From assembly GCA_041485905.1 (NCBI GenBank), contig JBGPKK010000035.1, positions 1 through 34,759 of the forward strand: a stretch of 34,759 bases of DNA, in the 5' to 3' direction. Below, piece by piece: positions 6,688-14,400 of this stretch (positions are counted from its first letter, which is position 1; every line of letters starts with the position of its first letter). The position numbers and the translations under genes are program-made. The stretch is from JAHFUI01 sp041485905. GTDB taxonomy: Bacteria; Acidobacteriota; Vicinamibacteria; Vicinamibacterales; CAVVIG01. The notes beneath the pieces were generated by a model. That model was not told the DNA's origin, made no database searches, and saw nothing but the letters and a program-made list of their open reading frames with translations.

Positions 6688-8142
6688 ATGTACGCCGACC
6701 TATCCGAGTTCCTGACCGACCTCGACAAGCGCCGCCTGCTCGCGCGCATCAGCGAGCCGGTCAGCCCTAGTCTCGAAATCGCCGCGGTCACCGACCGCGC
6801 GTGCAAATCGCCGCACGGCGGACCGGCGCTGCTGTTCGAACAGCCGACCGGCTACGACATTCCGGTCGCCAGCAACATCTTCGGATCGATGGAGCGTATG
6901 TGTCTCGCGCTTGGCGTCGCGAAGCTGGACGATCTGGGCACCCAGATCGACGAGCTGCTCACCCCGCAGATGCCGAAAAGCATGCTCGATGCGCTGAAGA
7001 TGCTGCCTCTGGTCGGCCGGCTCAGCGACCTGATGCCGAAGACGGTGAAGGACGCTCGGTGTCAGGAGGTCGTCCGCCGCGATGGCACGCTCGACGGGCT
7101 GCCCATCCTCACGTGCTGGCCAGGGGATGGAGGCCGTTTCATCACGCTGCCGCTTGTCTTCACGAAGGATCCTGAGACCGGCATGCGGAACATCGGCACG
7201 TACCGCATGCAGGTGTTCGATGGCCGCACGACCGGCATGCATTGGCAGCGGCACAAGGGCGGCGCGCAGCATCATCGCGTTGCCGAGCGCCTGGGAAAGC
7301 GGCTCGAGGTCGCCGTCGCCATCAGTCCGGAGCCGGTCCTGACCTATTGCGCCACGGCGCCAATGCCCGAAGGACTCGACGAGCTCCTGCTGGCCGGCTT
7401 TCTGGCCCGTCGCCGCATCGAGATGGTCAAGTGCGTCAGCGTCGATCTTGAAGTGCCTTCGAGCGCCCACATCGTCCTCGAAGGATATGTCGAGCCCGGC
7501 GAACGTCGGCGCGAAGGTCCGTTCGGAGACCACACCGGCTTCTATTCACAGCCGGACGATTACCCGGTGTTTCATCTGACGTGCGTCACCCAGCGCAAGC
7601 GGCCGACGTACCTCACGACGATAGTCGGCCGTCCTCCGATGGAGGATTACTATCTGGGGCTCGCGAGCGAGCGGATTTTTCTGCCGATGATCCGCAAGAC
7701 GGTGCCCGAGATCGTCGACATGCACTTTCCGGCCGAGGGCATCTTCCACAATTTCGTCATCGTCTCGGTCGACAAGCGCTATCCCGGGCATGCGCGCAAG
7801 ATCATGCACGCGTTCTGGGGACTGGGTCAGCTGATGTTCTCCAAGACGATCGTGGTCGTGGACAAGGACGTCAATGTGCACGACCTCAGCGAGGTCGTGT
7901 GGATTGTCGGGACGCACATGGATCCGCTCCGTGACGTCCAGATGACCCGTGGTCCCGTCGACGACCTGGACGATGCGGCGGATCTGCCGGCGTACGGCGG
8001 AAAGATGGGGATCGACGCCACGCGAAAGTGGGCGTCGGAGGGTTACACGCGTTCCTGGCCGGCGCGCATCGCCACAACGGAAGACGCCGGACGGAAAGCC
8101 GCCGACATCTGGAAGCGCATCGATAGGACGCGGCTTGCATGA
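6688..8142 (+). CDS. UbiD-family decarboxylase of menaquinone synthesis (MqnL-like)
   Basis: Prenylated-FMN-dependent aromatic decarboxylase. The 484-residue protein matches UbiD throughout: NIGTYRMQV with Arg173, then EGPFGDHTGFY with Glu276 and Asp281, the Arg/Glu/acid set around the cofactor in UbiD and Fdc1. It also has the PPMEDYYLG and SVDKRYPGHA motifs. With UbiX, UbiA, mqnA and mqnC downstream, the likely substrate is the prenylated 1,4-dihydroxy-6-naphthoate of the futalosine pathway (MqnL role) rather than 4-hydroxybenzoate. Its start lies 15 bp after a repeat hairpin. The UbiD call is certain; the substrate is inferred from neighbours. Confidence 0.93.
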   Translation: MYADLSEFLTDLDKRRLLARISEPVSPSLEIAAVTDRACKSPHGGPALLFEQPTGYDIPVASNIFGSMERMCLALGVAKLDDLGTQIDELLTPQMPKSMLDALKMLPLVGRLSDLMPKTVKDARCQEVVRRDGTLDGLPILTCWPGDGGRFITLPLVFTKDPETGMRNIGTYRMQVFDGRTTGMHWQRHKGGAQHHRVAERLGKRLEVAVAISPEPVLTYCATAPMPEGLDELLLAGFLARRRIEMVKCVSVDLEVPSSAHIVLEGYVEPGERRREGPFGDHTGFYSQPDDYPVFHLTCVTQRKRPTYLTTIVGRPPMEDYYLGLASERIFLPMIRKTVPEIVDMHFPAEGIFHNFVIVSVDKRYPGHARKIMHAFWGLGQLMFSKTIVVVDKDVNVHDLSEVVWIVGTHMDPLRDVQMTRGPVDDLDDAADLPAYGGKMGIDATRKWASEGYTRSWPARIATTEDAGRKAADIWKRIDRTRLA

Positions 8143-8151
8143 GGTGATGGT

Positions 8152-8703
8152 ATGAGCTCCACGACCGCGGCGAACTCCTTCCTCCAGCGGCTGATCGGCG
8201 CGGCGGCGCTCGACGCCGCCATCTACGAAGAAGTGGAAGCCGACCGGGGCGCAACGGGTCAGGCATTGATGGTGATCATCCTGTCGAGCCTTGCCGCGGG
8301 TGTCGGGTCGCGCGGCCTCGGAGGGACCACTCTCACTAACGCCGCATTCATCGGCATCGTCACGCTCATGGGCTGGGCGGCCTGGGCGTTGCTCACGCTC
8401 CAGATCGGCGGCAAGCTGCTGCCGGAACCCGAGACTCGCGTTGACGTCGGAGAACTGCTGCGCACGACCGGCTTTGCCGCGGCGCCCGGCATCCTGCGCG
8501 TGTTCGGCCTGCTGCCCGGAGTGACTGTGCCGGCGTTCGTCATCACGGCCTTGTGGATGCTGGTTGCGATGATCGTCGCGGTGCGCCAGGCGCTCGATTA
8601 CCGCAGCACGGCCAGGGCCATTGCAGTCTGCGTGATCGGATGGGCCCTTGCGATCGCATTCGCAGTCGGCCTGGGCCTGCTGTTCGGTCCCTCCGTTTCC
8701 TGA
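8152..8703 (+). CDS. Yip1-family-like polytopic membrane protein
   Basis: A 183-residue hydrophobic protein with four to five predicted membrane segments (about residues 35-53, 62-84, 106-122, 126-146 and 156-178). A short N-terminal FLQRLIGAAALDAAIYEEVEAD stretch (partly shown) resembles bacterial Yip1-domain proteins. The start is supported by a GAGGTG ribosome-binding sequence 5 nt upstream. Only 9 bp separate it from the UbiD-family gene, which suggests co-transcription. Its function is not known. A scaffold for membrane-bound steps of quinone synthesis is a guess from position only. Confidence 0.75.
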   Translation: MSSTTAANSFLQRLIGAAALDAAIYEEVEADRGATGQALMVIILSSLAAGVGSRGLGGTTLTNAAFIGIVTLMGWAAWALLTLQIGGKLLPEPETRVDVGELLRTTGFAAAPGILRVFGLLPGVTVPAFVITALWMLVAMIVAVRQALDYRSTARAIAVCVIGWALAIAFAVGLGLLFGPSVS

Positions 8704-8730
8704 CATCAAACCCGCGCAGGTACCCCAGAT

Positions 8731-8813
8731 GTGGCGCAGCCCTTCAGGGCTGCGACGCGGGTGGCCCGCAGGGTGAAGCCCTGCGCCACAGCCAGCTGAC
8801 GCCCCTGCGCCAC
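8731..8813. repeat. Composite palindromic repeat (gtggcgcag / ctgcgccac)
   Basis: gtggcgcag (8731-8739) is inverted exactly at 8781-8789 and ctgcgccac recurs at 8805-8813. Nested within are cgcagccct-tc-agggctgcg (9-bp stem) and cgcaggg-tgaag-ccctgcg (7-bp stem). The element fills most of the 135-bp gap between the Yip1-like gene and the MqnE-like gene. It has no T-tract. It looks like a REP/PU-type element; a role in mRNA ends or pausing is possible. Confidence 0.75.
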
Positions 8814-8838
8814 TGCCATTTGATAAGATCGCTCGCTT

Positions 8839-9681
8839 GTGACTGTCTCCGCCGACCGGATTGCCTCGCTGGCCTCGACCGACGACATCATCAGCCTCGG
8901 TATGATGGCCGACGAAGAGCGACGGCGCCGTCACGGCACGCGCACGACCTTTGTGCGCGTCGCTGACGTCGTTCAAGACCTCCAATCGTGGCCATCCGCC
9001 GCCGGTGAAGTCCGAATTGTCGGTGCCCCGTCCAGTCGAAAGGCTGCGGTGGACCGCGTTCGACAAGTCTCCTCGCTCGCCAACGGCACGCCGGTCTCAG
9101 CGTTTTCGCTCGCCGATCTCGAACGGCTGGCTGCCGGCGAGGGGCTGACCCTCCGCTCGCTGCTCGAAGACCTGCGGGCGGCGGGACTCGATCTCGTGGC
9201 AGACGCGCCGTTCGATCTGCTCCAGGACGCGCGGCGATCGGTCGAGGAAGTGAACATCGCCGGGCTCTCCCTGGCGCGGCTGACGATTCATCAACTGTCC
9301 TCACCCGACGTCGCGTCGCTGTTCGAGCGCGTCGCGGATTTGCAGCGTCGTGTCGCGGTCGTCCGCGCGTTCGCGCCGCTGCCGCGTCACGTGAACCCGG
9401 CCGTCCCCACCACGGGCTACGACGATGTGAAACGCGTCGCGTTGGCGCGGCTGATTGTCGACAACGTTCTCTCCATACAAGTGGACTGGTCGCTCTACGG
9501 TCCCAAGCTGGCGCAGATCGCGCTCACCGTCGGCGCAGACGACGTCGACGCCGTCTCACCGGAAGACGAGACGGGCGAGGGACGCCGGCGCGCTCCGCTG
9601 GAGGAGATTCGCCGCAACATACGCGCTGCGGGTCAGGAGCCACTGGAGCGCAACGGGCGATTCGAGACGTTAGGCGGATGA
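8839..9681 (+). CDS. Cysteine-free MqnE-like protein (radical-SAM scaffold lacking the Fe-S motif)
   Basis: 280 residues aligning with the MqnE/MqnC radical-SAM family from end to end. IISLGMMADEERRRRHG matches the pre-cluster helix. RIVGAP...LEDLRAAGLDL matches the region around the family's GG.HPDLP and AGLDS(L/I)PGGGAE. TGYDDVKRVALARLIVDNV...GPKLAQIALTVGADDVD (residues 192-237) matches the family's C-terminal block and can be aligned with MqnC in this window (TGIDYLRTLATARIVLDN...GANDMGS). The CX3CX2C motif is missing and there is not one cysteine in the protein. It is about 90 residues shorter than MqnE, with losses spread over several places rather than one deletion. Start is GTG; the stop overlaps the mqnA start by 4 bp. 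Likely a non-catalytic paralogue, perhaps a partner of MqnA or MqnC. Confidence 0.8.
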   Translation: MTVSADRIASLASTDDIISLGMMADEERRRRHGTRTTFVRVADVVQDLQSWPSAAGEVRIVGAPSSRKAAVDRVRQVSSLANGTPVSAFSLADLERLAAGEGLTLRSLLEDLRAAGLDLVADAPFDLLQDARRSVEEVNIAGLSLARLTIHQLSSPDVASLFERVADLQRRVAVVRAFAPLPRHVNPAVPTTGYDDVKRVALARLIVDNVLSIQVDWSLYGPKLAQIALTVGADDVDAVSPEDETGEGRRRAPLEEIRRNIRAAGQEPLERNGRFETLGG

Positions 9682-10475
9682 CGCGCGTCCGCCTGGGGTC
9701 GGTCAGCTATCTGAACGCGCGGCCGCTCGTCGTCGGGCTCGATCGCCACCCGCGGTTCGACCTGCGGTTCGACATCCCATCGCGGTGCGCCGCGTTGTTG
9801 CACGAGGGATCGATCGACGCCGGGTTGATTCCGTCTATCGAATATCTGCGGGCTCCAGGTGGTCCACGGTCGTACCGCATCGTCTCGGACGTTGCGATTG
9901 CGTCGTTTGGTCCTGTGGCCTCGGTCGCGCTCTTTACGAAACGGCCCATGGCCGACGTGCGATCGATCGCGCTGGACACGAGCTCTCGCACTTCGGTGGC
10001 GCTGACCCGCGTGCTGTGCGCGCACGCGTTCAGCATCGATCCGTCGCTGGAACCTGCCGGTCCGGATTTATCGGCCATGCTGGACCGTTGCGACGCGGCG
10101 CTCCTCATTGGCGATCGCGCGCTGTTGTCTGACGGACGGAAGGACGTCGACAAGATCGATCTCGGCGAGACCTGGACGAAGCTGACCGGCCTGCCGTTCG
10201 TCTACGCCTTCTGGGCCGGGCGGCCGGACGGGTTGACGTCGGAGGACGTGCGTATCCTTCAGGAAGCCAGAGACGCCGGCGCCGCGCAACCCGAGTCCGT
10301 GGCGCGCGAGTACTTCAGCGATCCCGCCCTGCAGGCCATTGGTGCGGGATATCTTCGGGATAATATCAAGTACCATCTGGGCGGCCCGGAGCGGGCAGGC
10401 CTGGAGACGTTCTATCAGTACGCGATGGAGCTCGGCCTGGTGCCAGACGCCGGCGGGCTGCGGTTTTATTCATGA
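9678..10475 (+). CDS. mqnA: Chorismate dehydratase MqnA
   Basis: First enzyme of the futalosine route: removes water from chorismate to give 3-[(1-carboxyvinyl)oxy]benzoate. The 265-residue protein has the periplasmic-binding-protein-like fold typical of MqnA, with the diagnostic GSVSYLNARPL at residues 7-17. It also has IDAGLIPSIEY, SSRTSVALTRVL and DAALLIGDRAL. The ATG overlaps the preceding stop (ATGA) and its own stop overlaps the mqnC ATG in the same way, so the three genes are probably translationally coupled. Confidence 0.95.
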   Translation: MTRVRLGSVSYLNARPLVVGLDRHPRFDLRFDIPSRCAALLHEGSIDAGLIPSIEYLRAPGGPRSYRIVSDVAIASFGPVASVALFTKRPMADVRSIALDTSSRTSVALTRVLCAHAFSIDPSLEPAGPDLSAMLDRCDAALLIGDRALLSDGRKDVDKIDLGETWTKLTGLPFVYAFWAGRPDGLTSEDVRILQEARDAGAAQPESVAREYFSDPALQAIGAGYLRDNIKYHLGGPERAGLETFYQYAMELGLVPDAGGLRFYS

Positions 10476-11680
10476 CCATCGACGCTGTCGCAGACAAAGT
10501 GCGCGCGGGCGGGCGCGTCTCGGCCGCCGAGGCGCTCGCGCTGTATCGTGGCGCGCCGACGCCGCTGCTCGGTCGGCTGGCCGACACCGTCCGCAGCCGC
10601 AAGCACGGCGAAGGCGTCGTGACCTACATCATCGATCGCAACGTGAACTACACGAACGTCTGCGTGGCGAAGTGCAACTTCTGCGCGTTCTATCGTCCCG
10701 TGGGATCGTCGGAAGGCTATGTGCTCGGCTTCGACGAGATCTTTCAGAAGATCGACGAGACGATCGCCGTCGGCGGTGTCCAGCTGTTGCTGCAGGGCGG
10801 CCACAATCCGGACTTGCCGCTTTCGTGGTACGAGGACCTCTTCCGCGCCGTCAAAGATCGCTATCCGGCGTTCAAGCTTCACGCGCTATCGCCCCCGGAA
10901 ATCATCCATCTGTCCCGGCTGTCGCAACTGCCGGTTCCCGAGGTCATCGGGCGGCTCATGGCGGCGGGACTCGACAGCATTCCGGGCGGCGGCGCGGAGA
11001 TCCTCGTGGACCGGGTGCGAAAGCTCCTGCACTGCTACGGCAAGGCGACCGCCGACGAATGGCTCGACGTGATGCGTCATGCGCACCAGGCGGGGCTGCG
11101 GACGACGGCGACGATGATGTACGGCACGGTGGAGACCGACGAGGAGCGCCTGGAGCACCTGCTGCGGCTGCGCGATCTGCAGGACGAGACAGGCGGGTTC
11201 ACCGCGTTCATCGCCTGGAGTTATCAGCCGGAACACACGGAACTCTCCGGCACGGAAGCGACCGGCATCGACTACCTGCGCACGCTGGCCACCGCGCGGA
11301 TCGTCCTCGACAACTTCGACAACCTGCAGGCGTCGTGGGTGACGCAGGGCGGAAAAGTCGGGCAATTGAGCCTCGCGTACGGGGCCAACGACATGGGCAG
11401 CGTGATGATCGAGGAAAACGTCGTCCGCGCGGCCGGTGCCAGCTATTGTATGGACGAAGTAGAAATCGTCCGGAACATCGAGGACGCGGGGTTCGTTGCG
11501 AAGCGTCGCGACATGCACTACCAGATTCTCGGCGATCCCATATTCCGCGAGCGTGAGGTGCCGCGCATGCTCGAGCTCGGCACGGCGCGCGCGGACGGCG
11601 ACGTCAGCGTGCCCGAAGAGCTCGCGAACTATCCAGCCCGCAGTCGAGCGTCAAAGAACGTGAGAACTTCTGCAATCTGA
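10472..11680 (+). CDS. mqnC: Cyclic dehypoxanthinyl futalosine synthase MqnC
   Basis: Radical-SAM enzyme that cyclises dehypoxanthine futalosine. The CX3CX2C cluster motif is intact (Cys64, Cys68, Cys71 in NVCVAKCNFCAFYRP). The sequence continues with VQLLLQGGHNPDLPLSWYEDL, HALSPPEI, AGLDSIPGGGAEIL, MMYGTVET and the C-terminal NLQASWVTQG...EENVV. The QGGHNPDLP and ASWVTQG forms favour MqnC over MqnE. Length, 402 residues, is slightly longer than usual because of a basic C-terminal tail. The stop is immediately followed by the next gene's ATG. Confidence 0.95.
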   Translation: MTIDAVADKVRAGGRVSAAEALALYRGAPTPLLGRLADTVRSRKHGEGVVTYIIDRNVNYTNVCVAKCNFCAFYRPVGSSEGYVLGFDEIFQKIDETIAVGGVQLLLQGGHNPDLPLSWYEDLFRAVKDRYPAFKLHALSPPEIIHLSRLSQLPVPEVIGRLMAAGLDSIPGGGAEILVDRVRKLLHCYGKATADEWLDVMRHAHQAGLRTTATMMYGTVETDEERLEHLLRLRDLQDETGGFTAFIAWSYQPEHTELSGTEATGIDYLRTLATARIVLDNFDNLQASWVTQGGKVGQLSLAYGANDMGSVMIEENVVRAAGASYCMDEVEIVRNIEDAGFVAKRRDMHYQILGDPIFREREVPRMLELGTARADGDVSVPEELANYPARSRASKNVRTSAI

Positions 11681-12913
11681 ATGATTCGGTACCACGCCTC
11701 CTGGATCCTGCCGATCAGCGGCCCGCCGGTCAGAAACGGATGGGTGGCTGTCGATCGCGACCGCATCGTGGCGTACGGGTCGGATGGTCGTCGCCGGCCG
11801 GCTCGCGAAGACGAGCGTGAAGTCGATCTCGGCCCGGTGGCGATCATGCCGGGGCTCGTCAACGCCCACACACATCTCGAGCTGTCCTACCTGCGCGGCC
11901 GCGTGCCGGCCGCGTCTTCCTTTGTCGCGTGGATCCGCGCGGTCATGGCCGCGCGGCGTCAGTACGCCGACCCGGAGGCGCCGGAGATTCTCGATTCGGT
12001 CGACCGCGCCCTTGCCGAGACGCTTCGCTGCGGCACGGCGATCGTCGGCGACATCAGCAACACGCTCGTCACCTTCGGTCCCCTGGCCAGCAGCCCGCTG
12101 GCCGCGGTCGTGTTTTACGAGCTGATCGGATTTCAGGCGCCGGATCCGGAGGCGCTCGTCGCTCGCGCCACTGCGCGGATCGCCGCCTTCTCGCCGACCG
12201 ACCGGGTTCGCGCGAGCCTCGCGGCCCACGCGCCCTATTCGGTGGCGCCGCTGGTGCTGCGCGCGATTCGGCAGGCGCTGGATCGCGAACCGTTCGCGAC
12301 CGGCAGCGTGCATCTGGCGGAATCGGTGGAAGAAGTCGAGCTCGTCCGCACCGCTGCCGGAGCGTGGCGGGATCTGCTCGAAGAAATCGGCGTCTGGGAT
12401 CCGGGATGGGTCGCGCCAGGCGTCAGTCCCACGCAGTATCTGGATGATTGCGGTTTTCTGACCGGACGCATGTTGGCGGTCCACGGTGTGCAGATGACCC
12501 CGGCCGACCTCGCGCGGCTCGCGGCGCGCGGAACGACCCTCGTGACCTGTCCCCGCAGCAACGAGCACACCGGGGCGGGGAAGCCGCCCATCGAGGCGTT
12601 CTACAGATCCGGCGTGCGCGTAGCCGTCGGCACGGACAGCCTCGCCAGTACGCCGGACCTCAACGTGTTCGCCGAGCTGGCGGCCATGCGTCGGCTCGCG
12701 CCGTCGGTCCCGGCCTCTGCGCTGCTCGACAGCGCGACGCGGCAAGGCGCGCGAGCGCTCGCGTTCGAAAGCGAGTACGGCACGATCGAGTCCGGCAGAC
12801 GCGCACGCCTGATCGCCGTCGACGTTCCGCCCGGTACCGACGATGTGGAAGAATACCTGGTGTCGGGAATCGACCCGGAACAACTGAGCTGGGTGCCCGT
12901 CGATCTGCCATGA
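11681..12913 (+). CDS. Amidohydrolase, probable aminofutalosine deaminase (MqnX-like)
   Basis: Metal-dependent amidohydrolase of the cytosine/adenosine deaminase type. Residues visible are His63 and His65 (NAHTHLEL), His211 and Glu214 (HLAESVEE), His268 (VHGVQM) and Asp319 (VGTDSLAS), the usual ligand and catalytic set. HAPYSV and TCPRSNEHTGAG are family motifs. The ATG abuts the mqnC stop with no gap. In bacteria using the two-step route, 6-amino-6-deoxyfutalosine is deaminated to futalosine by an amidohydrolase (MqnX); position between mqnC and the prenyltransferase supports this. Deamination of another purine or s-triazine-like substrate cannot be excluded. Confidence 0.88.
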   Translation: MIRYHASWILPISGPPVRNGWVAVDRDRIVAYGSDGRRRPAREDEREVDLGPVAIMPGLVNAHTHLELSYLRGRVPAASSFVAWIRAVMAARRQYADPEAPEILDSVDRALAETLRCGTAIVGDISNTLVTFGPLASSPLAAVVFYELIGFQAPDPEALVARATARIAAFSPTDRVRASLAAHAPYSVAPLVLRAIRQALDREPFATGSVHLAESVEEVELVRTAAGAWRDLLEEIGVWDPGWVAPGVSPTQYLDDCGFLTGRMLAVHGVQMTPADLARLAARGTTLVTCPRSNEHTGAGKPPIEAFYRSGVRVAVGTDSLASTPDLNVFAELAAMRRLAPSVPASALLDSATRQGARALAFESEYGTIESGRRARLIAVDVPPGTDDVEEYLVSGIDPEQLSWVPVDLP

Positions 12914-12941
12914 ATCTGCAATCCGCAATCTGCAGTCTGCG
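12913..12941. repeat. Short word-repeat (aatctgca type)
   Basis: The 28-bp gap holds aatctgca at 12913-12920 and again at 12927-12934, with a partial cgcaatc and gtctgc between and after. No stable hairpin is obvious. It begins at the last base of the amidohydrolase stop codon and ends at the ATG of the prenyltransferase gene. Confidence 0.55.
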
Positions 12942-13796
12942 ATGCTCAAACACGTAGCGGTGTATTTGTCGTTCGTGCGCTTCAGCCACTCGGTCTTCGC
13001 GCTGCCGTTCGCGCTGGCGGGCGTGTTGCTTGCCTCGCGCCATGTGCCCGTCACACCGTCGGCCGTCGTCTGGATGCTGATCGCGATGGTCGCGGCGCGG
13101 AGCGCGGCGATGGGGTTCAACCGGGTGGTCGACGCGAAGATCGATGCGATGAATCCGAGGACGGCGGACCGCGAGCTGCCGCGCGGCGCCATGACCCGCC
13201 GCGAGGCGGTCACGTTAGTGACGATCGCGTCGATCGTGTTCATATACGCGGCGTGGCGCTTGAATCCGGTCTGCTTTCTGCTGTCGCCTTTCGCCCTCGC
13301 GATTGTGTTCTGGTATTCGCTGGCGAAGCGATACACGACGTGGACACAACTGTTCCTCGGTGTGGCGATGGCGGTCGCGCCGGTCGGGGGATGGCTGGCC
13401 GTTGGCGGTCGCGGCGGCTGGGAGCCCTGGCTGCTCGCGCTGGCGGTCGGCTCGTGGGTTGGTGGATTCGACGTGCTCTATGCGTGTCAGGATCTCGAAT
13501 TCGATCGCGCGCACGGCCTGCGATCGATTCCCGTTCGCTTCGGCGTGCCGGCGTCCCTCACGATCTCCCGGGCGATGCACCTCGTCGCGATCGTGTGCCT
13601 GCTGGCGCTGCCGTGGGTGACGCCGCTGCCACGGATCTACGACATGGGCGTGCTGGTCGTGGCGGTGATGCTCATGGCCGAGCAGTCGCTCGTCCGCGCG
13701 AACGATCTGTCGCAGGTGAAGCGTGCGTTCGATTTGAACGGCTACGTCGGCATCCTGTATCTCATCGTTCTGGCGGTGTCGATCTATGTCGGCTGA
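12942..13796 (+). CDS. UbiA-family prenyltransferase (MqnP-like)
   Basis: Membrane prenyltransferase that joins a polyprenyl chain to an aromatic acid. The first Asp-rich motif is NRVVDAKID (Asn60, Asp64, Asp68); the second is YACQDLEFDRAHG (Asp184, Asp188). Both bind Mg-diphosphate. Around seven to nine hydrophobic helices are visible over 284 residues. In this operon the acceptor is most likely 1,4-dihydroxy-6-naphthoate, the MqnP step; the general family also includes UbiA and MenA. It overlaps ubiX by 11 bp. Confidence 0.92.
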   Translation: MLKHVAVYLSFVRFSHSVFALPFALAGVLLASRHVPVTPSAVVWMLIAMVAARSAAMGFNRVVDAKIDAMNPRTADRELPRGAMTRREAVTLVTIASIVFIYAAWRLNPVCFLLSPFALAIVFWYSLAKRYTTWTQLFLGVAMAVAPVGGWLAVGGRGGWEPWLLALAVGSWVGGFDVLYACQDLEFDRAHGLRSIPVRFGVPASLTISRAMHLVAIVCLLALPWVTPLPRIYDMGVLVVAVMLMAEQSLVRANDLSQVKRAFDLNGYVGILYLIVLAVSIYVG

Positions 13797-14400
13797 TTCC
13801 GTAGCCATCGCCATTACCGGAGCGAGCGGCGCGATTTATGCGACGCGCACGCTTGCCGCGCTGCTGTCGCGCGGCGTCCATGTCGAGGTCGTGATTTCCG
13901 ATTATGGCCGGCGTTTGTTGCGCGACGAACTGGGCGACGAGGCGACCGCCGAGAATCTCGCGCCCTACCTGGCGGGGAAGTACGGCGCCGAGGTCGGCCG
14001 CGGATCGATCACGTTGCATGGCAACCGCGATCTCGGGGCGACTCTGGCGAGCGGAAGCCACGGCTGCAGCGGCATGGCGATCGTCCCGTGCTCCATGAAG
14101 ACACTGGCTGGCGTCGCCCACGGGCTGTCGCGCAGCCTCGTGGAGCGCGCCGCCGACGTCATGCTGAAGGAACGCCGCCGCCTCGTCATCGTTCCGCGAG
14201 AAACACCGATGAGCCTTCCCCAGCTCCGCAACATGGTGCTCTGTGCCGAAGCCGGCGCGATGATCCTGCCGGCGATGCCGGCGTTCTATCAGCAGCCGAA
14301 AACGCTCGACGATCTCGCCGACTTCATGGCCGGGAAGATCCTCAGCGCGCTCGGCTTCGACCACGAGCTCTACCAGCCGTGGACCGGCCGCGTTGGCTGA
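13786..14400 (+). CDS. ubiX: UbiX-family flavin prenyltransferase (MqnM-like)
   Basis: Makes prenylated FMN, the cofactor required by the UbiD-type decarboxylase encoded at 6688. The 204-residue protein has the FMN loop ITGASGAIYA (10-19), CSMKTLAGVAHG with LVERAADVMLKERR, and VPRETPMSLPQLRNM with ILPAMPAFY. These are all hallmark UbiX motifs, and length is normal. It overlaps the gene before by 11 bp and the methyltransferase gene after by 8 bp. UbiD, UbiX and UbiA in one operon with mqnA and mqnC fit the late futalosine pathway. Confidence 0.95.
   Translation: MSADSVAIAITGASGAIYATRTLAALLSRGVHVEVVISDYGRRLLRDELGDEATAENLAPYLAGKYGAEVGRGSITLHGNRDLGATLASGSHGCSGMAIVPCSMKTLAGVAHGLSRSLVERAADVMLKERRRLVIVPRETPMSLPQLRNMVLCAEAGAMILPAMPAFYQQPKTLDDLADFMAGKILSALGFDHELYQPWTGRVG

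Noticed and set aside
7546..9066. 506-codon minus-strand frame opposite ubiD-type and Yip1-like genes
   Set aside because: It spans three genes and a palindromic gap; composition is typical of an antisense shadow.
11651..13336. 561-codon minus-strand frame opposite the amidohydrolase and UbiA genes
   Set aside because: No motifs; the plus strand has metal-binding and Asp-rich motifs in the right places.
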